Shown here piece after piece: positions 22,871 through 31,426 of a stretch of 64,000 nt of DNA. Made by a program: the position numbers and the translations under genes. Under the pieces are notes generated by a model, which saw only the letters and a list, made by a program, of their open reading frames with translations, did no database searches and was not told the origin of the DNA. Position 1 is the stretch's first letter; each line of letters begins with the position of its first letter. The stretch is from Serratia marcescens (lineage in GTDB: Bacteria; Pseudomonadota; Gammaproteobacteria; Enterobacterales; Enterobacteriaceae): contig NZ_JARVZZ010000001.1 in the NCBI RefSeq assembly GCF_029846115.1, forward strand, positions 1,240,001 through 1,304,000, in the 5' to 3' direction.

Positions 22871-24481
22871 TCAGTGCTGCGGCGCCAGCGCGGCGAGCAG
22901 CGTTTTCGCATGCCGTCCTGCCTCGGGCGAGCGTTGGCAGATCAGCGCCGCCAGCGCCGCAGGGGAGGAGTGCGCCGCCAGATCCTGCGCCGTCAGCGCT
23001 GCCGCCAGATACTTGTTGAGCACCGTCAGCAGCGCGTTCACCCCGGCATCCGGCAAGGCCAAGCGGCGGATATCGTCGTGGTCGTGCAAGCTAGCCTCGG
23101 GGGCCACTCGCGCCAGCAGCCGGTGCAGCACCAGGCGCACCGGCGCTTGCTGCGCCAGCGCGTCGGGCGTGCATTGCGCCAGCAGCTGCGACAGCGGGCG
23201 ATCGAACGCCGCCGTTTGCCGCGCGGCCAGGTGCAGCAGCGCCCGGTAACAGGCCAGCAGGCGTGGCAGCACCTGCTCGGGGAACGCATCCAGCCGCACG
23301 TCCCAGTTGATCAGAATGCCGTCGTCGACGTGGGCGACCTGCGCATCCAGCGCCACCTGCGGCCCCTGAGAGATGACCCAGCCGAGACGGCCGAAGGTGT
23401 CGGTGACCCGTTCGGAAAACAGCGTCTTGCCGCGGATGCCAAAACCGGCGGTAAACACCACCGGCGAAGGCTGCAGGCTGCCGTGCAGGCGCGACAGATC
23501 GCGCATCACGCTCACACCGGGGTAATCCGCATGCTCGATCAATTCCGCCAGCTGCGTCATCAGGCGCCGGCAGAAGGCGCTCAGATTTTCCGTCGGATTC
23601 AGTTCCACGCCGAGCAGCACCAGGTTGGAGAAATCGCCGATGAGGCGATGCGCGTCCTCCCGTTCACTCTCGCGGTGGAACAGCGGCACGTTGAGCCGGA
23701 AGCGCGTCATGTTCCAACCCTGGCCGACGGCCAGGGCGAACAGCGCTAAAAACAGCGTCGAGAGCGAGGTGTGGTGCCGTTTGGCGACGTTCTCCAGCGC
23801 GCGGCTTTCTTCCGCATTCAGCTGTACGGCCAGGCGATCGCTGCGGCAGCGGTCCGGCGTGCGCAGCAGGCGCGGCGCCGGGGGCACCTGCGCCAGGCGT
23901 TCACGCCACCAACGCTGGCCGCGTTCGCGCCGCTGGCGCAGCGCCTCGTCGGCGTCGCGCCGTTCGAGGTGGTCGAAGTAGGCCGGTAGCGCGTCATGGG
24001 AGGGGGACGGTGGGCACTGGTGATAAAACGCCGTCAGATCTTCCATCAACAGGCGAAAGCTCATGGCATCGCCGGCGATCATATCGAGATCGACATGCAG
24101 GCGGCTGCGCCCTTCCGGCAACAGGCTCAGGCTGATATCGCAGGGCACGCCCTGTTCCAGCGGTAGCAACTGGGTGCTTTTCGCCTGGCGTTTGGCGGCG
24201 AGCGCGGCCGCCAGCGTCGCTGTATCGGCGTGCCGCCAGTCGTCGAGATGCAAAGTATGCCGGGGGCCGGGAGGCGCGATGGTCTGGCGGCCATCATCGG
24301 TAATGCGCAGGCGTAACAGCGGATGATGCAGGTACAACGCATCGACGGCCTGGCGCAATCGGGCGATGTCCAGCTCGCCGCCGTCGAATTCCGCGTACAG
24401 GTGGGCGGCCATGCCGCCGAGAGGAGGAGCGGACTGTCGGCCTACCCAATAGGCGGCCTGCATCGTGGTTAAAGCTTTCAT
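22871..24481 (-). CDS. NRPS heterocyclization-domain protein with vestigial carrier (VibF Cy1-like)
   Basis: A 536-residue protein. Residues 1-430 form a Cy domain: the start MKALTTMQAAYWVGRQ resembles other Cy N-termini, and the DxxxxD motif is Asp133-Asp138 (DMIAGD). After it come about 100 residues that resemble a carrier fold (LALPDAGVNALL... then LTAQDLAAHSSPAALAAL), but with Ala/Gly where the modified Ser should be, so it cannot carry substrate. In VibF two Cy domains in tandem split condensation and ring closure; this protein would be the first. The ATG at 24481 is chosen because it places the conserved QQAYxxGR-type motif at the same distance as in the neighbour; a TTG at 24529 would add 16 residues. 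It is the first gene of a minus-strand operon with a Fur box upstream, divergent from the receptor. Confidence 0.85.
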   Translation of the reverse strand: MKALTTMQAAYWVGRQSAPPLGGMAAHLYAEFDGGELDIARLRQAVDALYLHHPLLRLRITDDGRQTIAPPGPRHTLHLDDWRHADTATLAAALAAKRQAKSTQLLPLEQGVPCDISLSLLPEGRSRLHVDLDMIAGDAMSFRLLMEDLTAFYHQCPPSPSHDALPAYFDHLERRDADEALRQRRERGQRWWRERLAQVPPAPRLLRTPDRCRSDRLAVQLNAEESRALENVAKRHHTSLSTLFLALFALAVGQGWNMTRFRLNVPLFHRESEREDAHRLIGDFSNLVLLGVELNPTENLSAFCRRLMTQLAELIEHADYPGVSVMRDLSRLHGSLQPSPVVFTAGFGIRGKTLFSERVTDTFGRLGWVISQGPQVALDAQVAHVDDGILINWDVRLDAFPEQVLPRLLACYRALLHLAARQTAAFDRPLSQLLAQCTPDALAQQAPVRLVLHRLLARVAPEASLHDHDDIRRLALPDAGVNALLTVLNKYLAAALTAQDLAAHSSPAALAALICQRSPEAGRHAKTLLAALAPQH

Positions 24482-24540
24482 CGGGTATCCATTTTGATTC
24501 AGCCAACGAGACTGCAAGAATATATCCAAATGTTAATAGG

Positions 24541-24559
24541 AATGAAAATTATTATTATT
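24541..24559 (-). promoter_or_regulatory. Fur box of the Cy/Cy-A operon
   Basis: AATGAAAATTATTATTATT agrees with the hexamer-type Fur pattern AATGATAATCATTATCATT at 16 of 19 positions. It lies 60 bp upstream of the Cy protein start, where it would cover the minus-strand promoter. Confidence 0.8.
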
Positions 24560-24750
24560 TGATCCATTTGACGCGGAGGTGCTATCTATAAGGGGTTTTA
24601 GCGGTGGATGGCGCAGATGGTGTTGAGTGTGAATAATTTATTTATATTATTCTTAGCATTGCAATGATTGCTTGTTATTGCAGCGCGTGTTTTACCTGCA
24701 AAAGTATAAGGCCTTCTGGCTGTTTGCGTGCTCGGCCCCTCATCTTTGTT

Positions 24751-24789
24751 GATAATGATTTGCATTAGAAAATGCAAAATATTATCATT
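24751..24789 (+). promoter_or_regulatory. Two adjacent Fur boxes before the receptor gene
   Basis: GATAATGATTTGCATTAGA (24751-24769; 14 of 19) and AATGCAAAATATTATCATT (24771-24789; 15 of 19) lie side by side about 230 bp before the receptor start. Paired boxes suggest cooperative and tight iron repression of the receptor operon. Confidence 0.8.
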
Positions 24790-25015
24790 CTTAACATTAT
24801 TTTACGTTTTTATACAAGCCGCCGGCCGCTCCGCCGGCGGCTTGGCCGTGGACGGGGCCGCGCCCGTTCGGCCGCGCAAGGCATGGGTTTGCCGCAGGGA
24901 TAAGCAACACAAAGGCCGGGAAGGCCGGAGCGTCAAGGTCTGTGTGAGTGTCGATGTAGGTTGTGTAAAAAAAATCAAATTTTGTGCACCTCTGGGATGA
25001 AAGGAGAAGACATCT
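24790..25015 (+). other. Long structured leader of the receptor gene
   Basis: If transcription starts near the Fur boxes, about 220 bases of untranslated leader precede the receptor. It holds a strong hairpin, AAGCCGCCGG (24816-24825) with CCGGCGGCTT (24834-24843), and a second GC-rich stretch. The minus-strand and plus-strand frames here show no homology and no good start. A role in mRNA stability or attenuation is only a guess. Confidence 0.45.
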
Positions 25016-27109
25016 ATGGGCAAGCATTTTGCGGCTCAACGGCATGAAAGCGTAGGAAACGGGGAAAAAGCGGGGTTGAAAGCCATTGGGGCGTTTTCCT
25101 CCGTATTTTTAGGGGTTTGTTCACTGGCGATCGGTAACGTCAACGCGGCGGAAACCAAGAGCAACGAAACCTACCAGGACGCGGAAACGCTGCTGGTCAC
25201 CGGTGAGAAGATCAAACGTTCCATTTTCGACACCGGCTCCAGCGTGCAGGTGTTCGACAGCAACCGTATCGCCTCGATGCCCGACGCGGTACAGATCCCC
25301 GATCTGCTGCGCATGACCCCCAACGTGGTGGATCTGGGCATCGGCAACGAACTCCCGACCGTGCGCGGCATCGACGGCTCCGGCCCGAACGTCGGCGCCA
25401 ACGCCTTCCTCAGCGGCACCCGCCCGCGCCTCAATCTGTCGTTGGACGGCCGTTCGCTGACCTATAACGAACAGGCGTTCGGCCCACAGTCGCTGTGGGA
25501 TCTGGATCGTGTCGAAGTGTTCCTCGGCCCGCAAAGCTATATTCAGGGACGCAACGCCATCGCCGGCGCCATCGTCATGGCCAGTAAAGATCCGACCTTC
25601 GAATGGGAAAGCGCCTTCAAGGGCGGGGCCGGCAACCAGCACTCTTCACAGCTGGCGGCCATGGCGTCCGGCCCGCTGGTGGAAGATCAGCTGGCGTTCC
25701 GCGTCAGCGTCGATCGCCAGCGCCGCCGCAGCGAGGCTGACCTGCCGGCCTATGCGCCGGTGGGCGATCCGCGTGAAGTGGAAGCCACCACCGCCCGCGC
25801 CAAGCTGTTGTTCAACCCGGCCGGCCTGCGCGACCTGACCACCAAGCTGACCTTTAACCACTTCGGCAGCACCGCGCCACAGAACGAAAGCCTCAACCCG
25901 CAGCCGCACCCGACCAATCCGCGCCACGATCCGCGCCGCGCCGTGTTCAAAAGCAACATGAACAGCACCATCTGGGATCTGGCCTGGGAGGCCTCCGATG
26001 CGCTGACGTTTGAAAACCGCGTTATCTACACCGACTTCAACATCAACCGTCCGACGGCTTACAATATCCAGTACGCCGAGATCGATGGCCAGGAAGTTCA
26101 CGTAGAGCCGGTGGTGCGCTTCGGCGGCGCGGACAGCCGCCTGCACGGGCTGGCGGGGCTGCGTTACTTCCACGGCACGCAGGATGAGTTCGTCAACATC
26201 TTCGGCGGATCGACCTTCAAGGATAAAACCGATACCCATTCGGCGTTCGCCGAGCTGACCTATGCGCTGACGCCGCAGGTGGACGTGACCGCCGCCAGCC
26301 GTCTGGAACGCGAACACCGTCGCCGCGATGGCGGCAGCCAGGCGGTGCGCATCGACTTTGATGAAACCTATACCGTGTTTCTGCCGAAGCTGGACGTGGC
26401 CTGGAAACCGACGGATACCCAAACCTACGGTGCCAAGATCGCGCGCGGCTATAACGCCGGCGGCGGCGGCATCACGATCGGCACGCCGGTGGTCAGCTAC
26501 ACCTACGGTTCCGAGTACGTGTGGAACTACGAGCTGTACACTCGCCACCATCTGAAAGACGCCAACGTGGTGCTGACCGCTAACGTCTTCTACAACGATT
26601 ACAAAGATATGCAGCTGCCGTACTCGTTGGGTGAGAACTCCAGCGTGATCCGTAACGCCGACAAGGTGGAAACCTACGGCGCGGAAATCGGCGCCACCTG
26701 GCAGCCGCGTTGGGACTTCGAACTGTTCGGCAACCTCGGCCTGCTGAAAACCGACATCAAGAAGTTCTCGGGCAGCGGCGTGGAAGGGCATGAGCTGGCG
26801 CGCGCACCGGCTTACACCGCCAACATGGGTGCTAAATATCAGTTCTTGAAAGGGTGGGAGCTGAGCAGCAACGTGGCGTTTACCGACTCCTACTATTCGC
26901 AATACGACAACGATTCGCGCGGGCGCATCGGCTCCTATTGGACGGCCAACGCCCAGCTGGCTTACACCTTCGACTACGGTCGCGCCACGCTGTATGCGAA
27001 AAACCTGTTTGATTCAGACCGCCGCGAGATGGTCAGAAGCAACGACATCTACACGGCGACTCTCCAGCGAGGCCGTCTGGTCGGCGCAGCAGTTGAGCTG
27101 AATTTCTAA
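25016..27109 (+). CDS. TonB-dependent catecholate siderophore receptor, ViuA-like
   Basis: A 697-residue outer-membrane receptor. The signal peptide ends near NVNA-AETK, and the TonB box ETLLVTG follows at about residue 57. The plug (about 60-200) has LPTVRGIDGSGP, SLDGRSLTYNEQAFGP, LDRVEVFLGPQSYIQGRNAIAGAI, which strongly resemble ViuA, the ferric vibriobactin receptor. The C-terminal part is a 22-strand barrel ending in aromatic ...GAAVELNF with terminal Phe. AAAGGAG lies 10 bases before the ATG. It is followed by the C*-PCP-C synthetase and a YncE-like gene, so uptake and synthesis share a transcript. The ligand is inferred to be the oxazoline-type catecholate made by this locus. Confidence 0.9.
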   Translation: MGKHFAAQRHESVGNGEKAGLKAIGAFSSVFLGVCSLAIGNVNAAETKSNETYQDAETLLVTGEKIKRSIFDTGSSVQVFDSNRIASMPDAVQIPDLLRMTPNVVDLGIGNELPTVRGIDGSGPNVGANAFLSGTRPRLNLSLDGRSLTYNEQAFGPQSLWDLDRVEVFLGPQSYIQGRNAIAGAIVMASKDPTFEWESAFKGGAGNQHSSQLAAMASGPLVEDQLAFRVSVDRQRRRSEADLPAYAPVGDPREVEATTARAKLLFNPAGLRDLTTKLTFNHFGSTAPQNESLNPQPHPTNPRHDPRRAVFKSNMNSTIWDLAWEASDALTFENRVIYTDFNINRPTAYNIQYAEIDGQEVHVEPVVRFGGADSRLHGLAGLRYFHGTQDEFVNIFGGSTFKDKTDTHSAFAELTYALTPQVDVTAASRLEREHRRRDGGSQAVRIDFDETYTVFLPKLDVAWKPTDTQTYGAKIARGYNAGGGGITIGTPVVSYTYGSEYVWNYELYTRHHLKDANVVLTANVFYNDYKDMQLPYSLGENSSVIRNADKVETYGAEIGATWQPRWDFELFGNLGLLKTDIKKFSGSGVEGHELARAPAYTANMGAKYQFLKGWELSSNVAFTDSYYSQYDNDSRGRIGSYWTANAQLAYTFDYGRATLYAKNLFDSDRREMVRSNDIYTATLQRGRLVGAAVELNF

Positions 27110-27122
27110 CGCTATCGCGATG

Positions 27123-27146
27123 ACGGGGGACGAATGTCCCCCGTTT
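27123..27146 (+). terminator. Hairpin between receptor and synthetase genes
   Basis: ACGGGGGAC and GTCCCCCGT form a 9-bp stem with loop GAAT, 13 bp after the receptor stop and followed by a short TTTC. It may be a leaky terminator or stability element that sets a higher level of receptor than of the downstream synthetase. It contains the ATG at 27134 that a gene caller could mistake for a start. Confidence 0.65.
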
Positions 27147-27187
27147 CATGCGTCATCCCGGCACGGCCGGGCAAAGGAGATAACGCA

Positions 27188-30088
27188 GTGATCGGTGATT
27201 TTGACAGCATTCTGAGCGATGAAGAGGCCCAGCGGCTGGAGAGCGCCTTTCAGGCGCTGGGCGCGGCGTCGGTGAACGGCGATCGGCCGGTAAGCGAAGC
27301 CGAAGAGCGGGCGTGGTTCGCCCATCTGCAACAGGGTGACGCTCGCGGGCAGCGGGCGCTGGCCTGGCGCCTGACGGGGGACGTGGATATCGCCCAACTG
27401 ACGGCGGCGCTGCAGGCGTTGGTGCGGGAAACGCCGGGCGTGGACGTGCATTACGTTTTTGATGACGAAAACGGTCTTGAGAAACGCCCCGCCGGCTCGG
27501 CGCCGTTGCCGGTGAGCCTTCGTCAGGTGGTGGACGAACCACACGCCATGGGTTGCCTGCTGCAAGCGCAGGCAACGCCGTTTGAGCTGGAAAACGAAGC
27601 GCCGCTGCGCTGCCTGCTGTTGCTCACGCCGGGCGATGCGGTGATTTTGGGCGTGGTCTTGCATGACATCCTGGCGGAAACGCTGCCGTGGCGCCACCTG
27701 CCGGCGATGCTGTCCGCCCGTTATAACGGGGATGTGATGCCTCTGCCTTTCGCGGTGGAACCGGTCGAGCTGGCGGAAACCTCGGAGCCGCAGCTGCCGT
27801 GGGTGCGCCAGGCGGTCTCGCTGCAGGATTATCGCAGCCCGGCGCAGCGCGCTGATGCGTTGCCGCCGGTGGGCTCGCGCGTGGTCACGCGCATTGATCG
27901 CTCGCTGTTGCTCGCCAACGACACGCCGCGGGCCTTGCTGGCGGCGGTGGCGGCACGGTTTGCCGAATTCGTCGCCGCGCAGGCCGGCGGCCAAGCGGTG
28001 CAGCTGTGCGTGCCGGCGGCGGAGACGGCGGAGTGCGTCGGCCTGGAGCTGGGCCTGACGGCGCCGCCGCTGATGCGTTTGACCGTGCAGCATGGCGAGA
28101 GCGACGTCGGGCAGCGGCTGCTGGCGCAGGCCGTGGCTGAACAGCCGGACCCGCAACGGGCGCAACTGCTGGTGGCCTGGCGCGACGATCTGGCCGCAGA
28201 GTGGCGGCTGGAAGGCGTTCACGCCGAACGCCTGTTGCTGCCGCCGCTGCATACGCCGTTCGAACTGGCGCTGCTGCTGGGCTTGCCGGAAGCGGAAGCG
28301 CTGACGCTCGAGCTGGTCACCGACCCGCGCCTGTCTCCCCATGTGGCACCTTTCTTGCTGGAGCAGTTCAGCGCCTTCCTGGCCGGGCAGCGGATTGCCG
28401 TCGCACTGCCGGCGGCTGAGGCCGCTTCCCCGGCGATGGCCGCGCCGGCGGCGAACGGCGACGCGGACGAAAGCGTTGCACCGCTGATTTTGCAGGAGTT
28501 CCGTGAGGCGCTGGTGGCGCCGGAAATGACCCTGGATGAAGACTTCTTCGATCGCGGCGGCCATTCGCTGGTCGCCACCCGGGTGATCGGTCGCTTGCTG
28601 AGCCTGCATCAGATCGAAATCAACATTAACGATCTGTTCAGCCATCCGACGGCGCGCGGGTTGGCGGGCTACGCCAAACGCCTGAACGTCGCGCAGCCGA
28701 ATGCCGCGGTGGCCACCGCCGACGATCATGATCGCGCGCAGGCGCCGCTGTCGCTGGCGCAGGAATCGCTGTGGAAGGTGTATGAAGCCTTCGGCCATGA
28801 CGAGATTTTCAACCTGCCGTTCTCTCTGCGCTTCTTCGATGCAGTAGACGAAACGGCGCTGCGTCAGGCGTTTATCGACGTCATGACTCGCCATACCGTG
28901 CTGCGTTCACGCTTCGTCGAGCAGCAGGGAGAGGTGGTACAGGTGGTGGTGCCGGCCGCCGAACTCTCGGATTACTCGTGGTTCCGCTTCTCCCACGAAA
29001 CGCCGGCGGGCAACGCCGCCGCCCTGTTGGCCGACGCCGGCCAGCACCGGTTCGATCTGGCCGCCGAGCTGCCGCTGCGCGCCACGCTGCTGCGCGATGC
29101 GGACAACGGCCAGCAGCTGCTGTCGCTATTGTTCCACCATGTGGTGCTGGATGAATGGTCGCTCAACCTGATGATGGACGAGCTGGGCGTCGCCTATCGC
29201 CATCGCGTCGTCGGCCAGGCACCGCAGTGGAGTGGGCAACCACCGCAGTTCCACACCTTCGCCCGTCAGCAGCGGGCCTCCGGGGTGCAGCAGCAACATC
29301 TGGACTACTGGCTCGATGCGCTGCGCGGCGCACCGGTCGGCCAGCCGATCTTCCGGCAAGAAGCATCCACCCACCCGGCGGTGCCGGCACCGGCGGACGT
29401 CAACGGCGGCTGGCTGGAGTTCGAGGTCGATCCTGCCGTGGCGGAAGGCCTGTATCAGCTTGCCCGCCGCAACAACGCTTCGCTGTTCAACGTGGTGTAT
29501 GCCGGGATTACCTCGGCGCTGCGCCTGCTCGGCGGCCCGGCGGATCTGCTGGTGGGCACCTCGACCTCCGGCCGTAACGACGCCGAGTTCTTCGATACCG
29601 TCGGCTACTTCACCACCGTGGTGGTGCACCGCGTGCGCTTCGACGAAGGGCTGACGGTGGCCGGGTTGGTCAGCCAGGTGAAAAACACCATCAACGGCTC
29701 GCTGCCGTACACCGACATTCCGATCGATCTGGTGGAGGAAGGGCTGTTCGGCGTGGACGCCGACCGCAAGAACCACATGTTCGAAGTGTTCATCCAAATC
29801 CACAGCCGCATCAAGCTGAACGGCGAGTTCCGGCTGCAGGACGGCAGCGCGATCGCCTACCGTCAGGTGGAGCCGGAGAAAGCCGAATCGTTGCTCGGCC
29901 TGCAGTTTGAGGTGATGGAAGACGATCTGGCCGGGAAGAAATCCCTGCGGGTGATGATGACCTACCGCCAGGACCACTACAGCCGGGAGCAGGCCAATCT
30001 GATCGCCGACGGCGTTCAGCACGTCTTTACCCAGTTTGCGCAGCACATCGCTGGCGATATCGCTCTGGCGGCGCTGCCGCCCGCATGA
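27188..30088 (+). CDS. NRPS C*-PCP-C protein (VibF C-terminal part)
   Basis: A 966-residue synthetase fragment with the same domain order as the end of VibF. Residues about 40-410 are a condensation-like domain whose active site is lost: the HHxxxDG motif reads L158-H-D-I-L-A163-E164. Residues about 430-510 are a normal peptidyl carrier, DEDFFDRGGHSLVATR, with Ser460 for phosphopantetheine. Residues about 530-960 are a second condensation domain with HH650-651 and D655 intact, and Glu656 in place of the usual Gly. VibF also has an inactive first C domain, a carrier and an active last C domain. The GTG at 27188 is preceded by AAAGGAG at good spacing; the ATG 54 bp upstream sits in a hairpin. 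The protein probably receives threonine from the Cy-A protein and passes the DHB-oxazoline unit to the amine made by the VibH-like enzyme. Confidence 0.9.
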   Translation: MIGDFDSILSDEEAQRLESAFQALGAASVNGDRPVSEAEERAWFAHLQQGDARGQRALAWRLTGDVDIAQLTAALQALVRETPGVDVHYVFDDENGLEKRPAGSAPLPVSLRQVVDEPHAMGCLLQAQATPFELENEAPLRCLLLLTPGDAVILGVVLHDILAETLPWRHLPAMLSARYNGDVMPLPFAVEPVELAETSEPQLPWVRQAVSLQDYRSPAQRADALPPVGSRVVTRIDRSLLLANDTPRALLAAVAARFAEFVAAQAGGQAVQLCVPAAETAECVGLELGLTAPPLMRLTVQHGESDVGQRLLAQAVAEQPDPQRAQLLVAWRDDLAAEWRLEGVHAERLLLPPLHTPFELALLLGLPEAEALTLELVTDPRLSPHVAPFLLEQFSAFLAGQRIAVALPAAEAASPAMAAPAANGDADESVAPLILQEFREALVAPEMTLDEDFFDRGGHSLVATRVIGRLLSLHQIEININDLFSHPTARGLAGYAKRLNVAQPNAAVATADDHDRAQAPLSLAQESLWKVYEAFGHDEIFNLPFSLRFFDAVDETALRQAFIDVMTRHTVLRSRFVEQQGEVVQVVVPAAELSDYSWFRFSHETPAGNAAALLADAGQHRFDLAAELPLRATLLRDADNGQQLLSLLFHHVVLDEWSLNLMMDELGVAYRHRVVGQAPQWSGQPPQFHTFARQQRASGVQQQHLDYWLDALRGAPVGQPIFRQEASTHPAVPAPADVNGGWLEFEVDPAVAEGLYQLARRNNASLFNVVYAGITSALRLLGGPADLLVGTSTSGRNDAEFFDTVGYFTTVVVHRVRFDEGLTVAGLVSQVKNTINGSLPYTDIPIDLVEEGLFGVDADRKNHMFEVFIQIHSRIKLNGEFRLQDGSAIAYRQVEPEKAESLLGLQFEVMEDDLAGKKSLRVMMTYRQDHYSREQANLIADGVQHVFTQFAQHIAGDIALAALPPA

Positions 30089-30135
30089 CGTTGTTTCACT
30101 CTAACCGAAAGCATGATTTTCAAGGAGATAAAAGG

Positions 30136-31368
30136 ATGTCTGGAACCCTAGCAACCCCGCGCGCGTTACTGTCGCTGCTGGTGGCGGCCTCTCTGGTGGT
30201 CGCCGGCGCCGCGCAGGCCGACGATGCCGGCATCAAACCGCAGGACATCAAGCGCGAGGCGCTGTCGTCGACGGTGGTGGAGATGGCCTACAGCACCTCG
30301 CAACAGGCGCTGTTCGTCAGCGCACCAGACTGGAAGGAAGAGGCGCGCTCCCGCGTGCTGCGGCTGGATCCCAACACCCTGGCGATCAAAGCGGAGATCC
30401 CGCTGCAGGTGAAAGGCTTCGGCGTGGCGCTGAACGATGCGGGCAATCGCCTATACCTGACGCAGGCCTTCAACGGCGAAGTCGGGGTGGTGGACACCAC
30501 CACCAACCACGCGCTGGGCAGCATCAAGCTGCTGGACAAAGCGGTGCTGGAGCAGGCTTACAAGCAGGCGGGCATCAGCGGCAAGCGCCTGGATTTCCTG
30601 TTGGCGGAGCTGAAGAAATTCAAAATCACCGAGGACTACCTGTACCGCCTCCGCGAGCTCAAGTATGACGCGCAAAGCGGCCGTCTGTTCCTGCCGGGCC
30701 TGGGCTTCGGCGTCGACAGCGTGCTGTACGTGGTCGATACCAAGGCCGGCAAGCTGGAGAAAGTGATCCCGGGCTTCGGCTACAACGCGGTGGGCATCAC
30801 GCTGGATGAGAAGGGCCGTCGGGTATTCGTCTCCAACATGCAGGGGCAGGTGATCACCCTGAACGCCGACACGCTGGCGATCACCGCCACGCACGAAGTA
30901 CAGGCCGATCAGCTGCTGAACCTGGTGTATGATCCGGCGAGCAATCGCCTGTTGGGCGTCGATCAGGGCATCGATCGCGACGACTACCGCAACCATCATC
31001 TGGGGCACGACTACGTGAAGCGCAGCAGCGGCCATCGGGTGTTTGCGCTGGATGCGGACAGCGGCAAGGTGCTGGCCAGCGAGCTGACGGATGAGGTGCC
31101 GATCGGCCTGCTGCTCGACGAGCGCAGCCAGCGGCTGTATGTCGCCAACCGCAAAGGCGTGCGTGTGGATCATGGCGCCGGGACGCTGACGGTGTTCGAC
31201 GCCAAGACGCTCAAGCGCCTGCAAACCGTAGACCTGCCGCCGCACCCTAACAGCCTGGCGTTGGATCCGAAAGGCGACGCGCTGTTCGTGACGGTGAAAA
31301 ACGACGGCGCTTCCACCAAGGCCGGTAAGCCGGAAAGCGTGGTGCGTATTCAGCTGCATACCAGGTAA
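30136..31368 (+). CDS. YncE-like periplasmic beta-propeller protein
   Basis: A 410-residue secreted protein. The signal peptide (LLSLLVAASLVVAGAAQA-DD) points to the periplasm. The mature part is made of about seven repeating units of the type RVFVSN...GQVITLNADTL and SLALDPKGDALFVTV, as in YVTN/YncE beta-propellers. It also starts the mature part with VVEMAYSTSQQALFVSA, which parallels AYEMAYSPSENALYLAT in the YncE orthologue at 44948. It carries an extra segment of about 50 residues (near 130-180) and an extra loop near 280 that YncE lacks. AAGGAGATAAAAGG precedes the ATG at 30136; an ATG at 30085 overlaps the previous stop but lacks a signal sequence. It is the last gene of the receptor operon. 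Its function is unknown; a role in periplasmic handling of the siderophore is inferred. Confidence 0.82.
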   Translation: MSGTLATPRALLSLLVAASLVVAGAAQADDAGIKPQDIKREALSSTVVEMAYSTSQQALFVSAPDWKEEARSRVLRLDPNTLAIKAEIPLQVKGFGVALNDAGNRLYLTQAFNGEVGVVDTTTNHALGSIKLLDKAVLEQAYKQAGISGKRLDFLLAELKKFKITEDYLYRLRELKYDAQSGRLFLPGLGFGVDSVLYVVDTKAGKLEKVIPGFGYNAVGITLDEKGRRVFVSNMQGQVITLNADTLAITATHEVQADQLLNLVYDPASNRLLGVDQGIDRDDYRNHHLGHDYVKRSSGHRVFALDADSGKVLASELTDEVPIGLLLDERSQRLYVANRKGVRVDHGAGTLTVFDAKTLKRLQTVDLPPHPNSLALDPKGDALFVTVKNDGASTKAGKPESVVRIQLHTR

Positions 31369-31388
31369 CGAAAAAGCGAAAATAAAAA

Positions 31389-31406
31389 GGGGCGCCGCGG
31401 CGCCCC
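31389..31406 (+). terminator. Terminator between the YncE-like gene and fepA
   Basis: GGGGCGCC GC GGCGCCCC followed by TTTGTT on the plus strand, and preceded by an A run, so it can act in both directions between the convergent operons. Confidence 0.85.
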
Positions 31407-31426
31407 TTTGTTATTGGACCATGTCA

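Noticed and set aside
27146..28894. 582-codon minus-strand frame opposite the C*-PCP-C gene
   Set aside because: Arg- and Gln-rich shadow without homology; the plus-strand gene has clear NRPS motifs.
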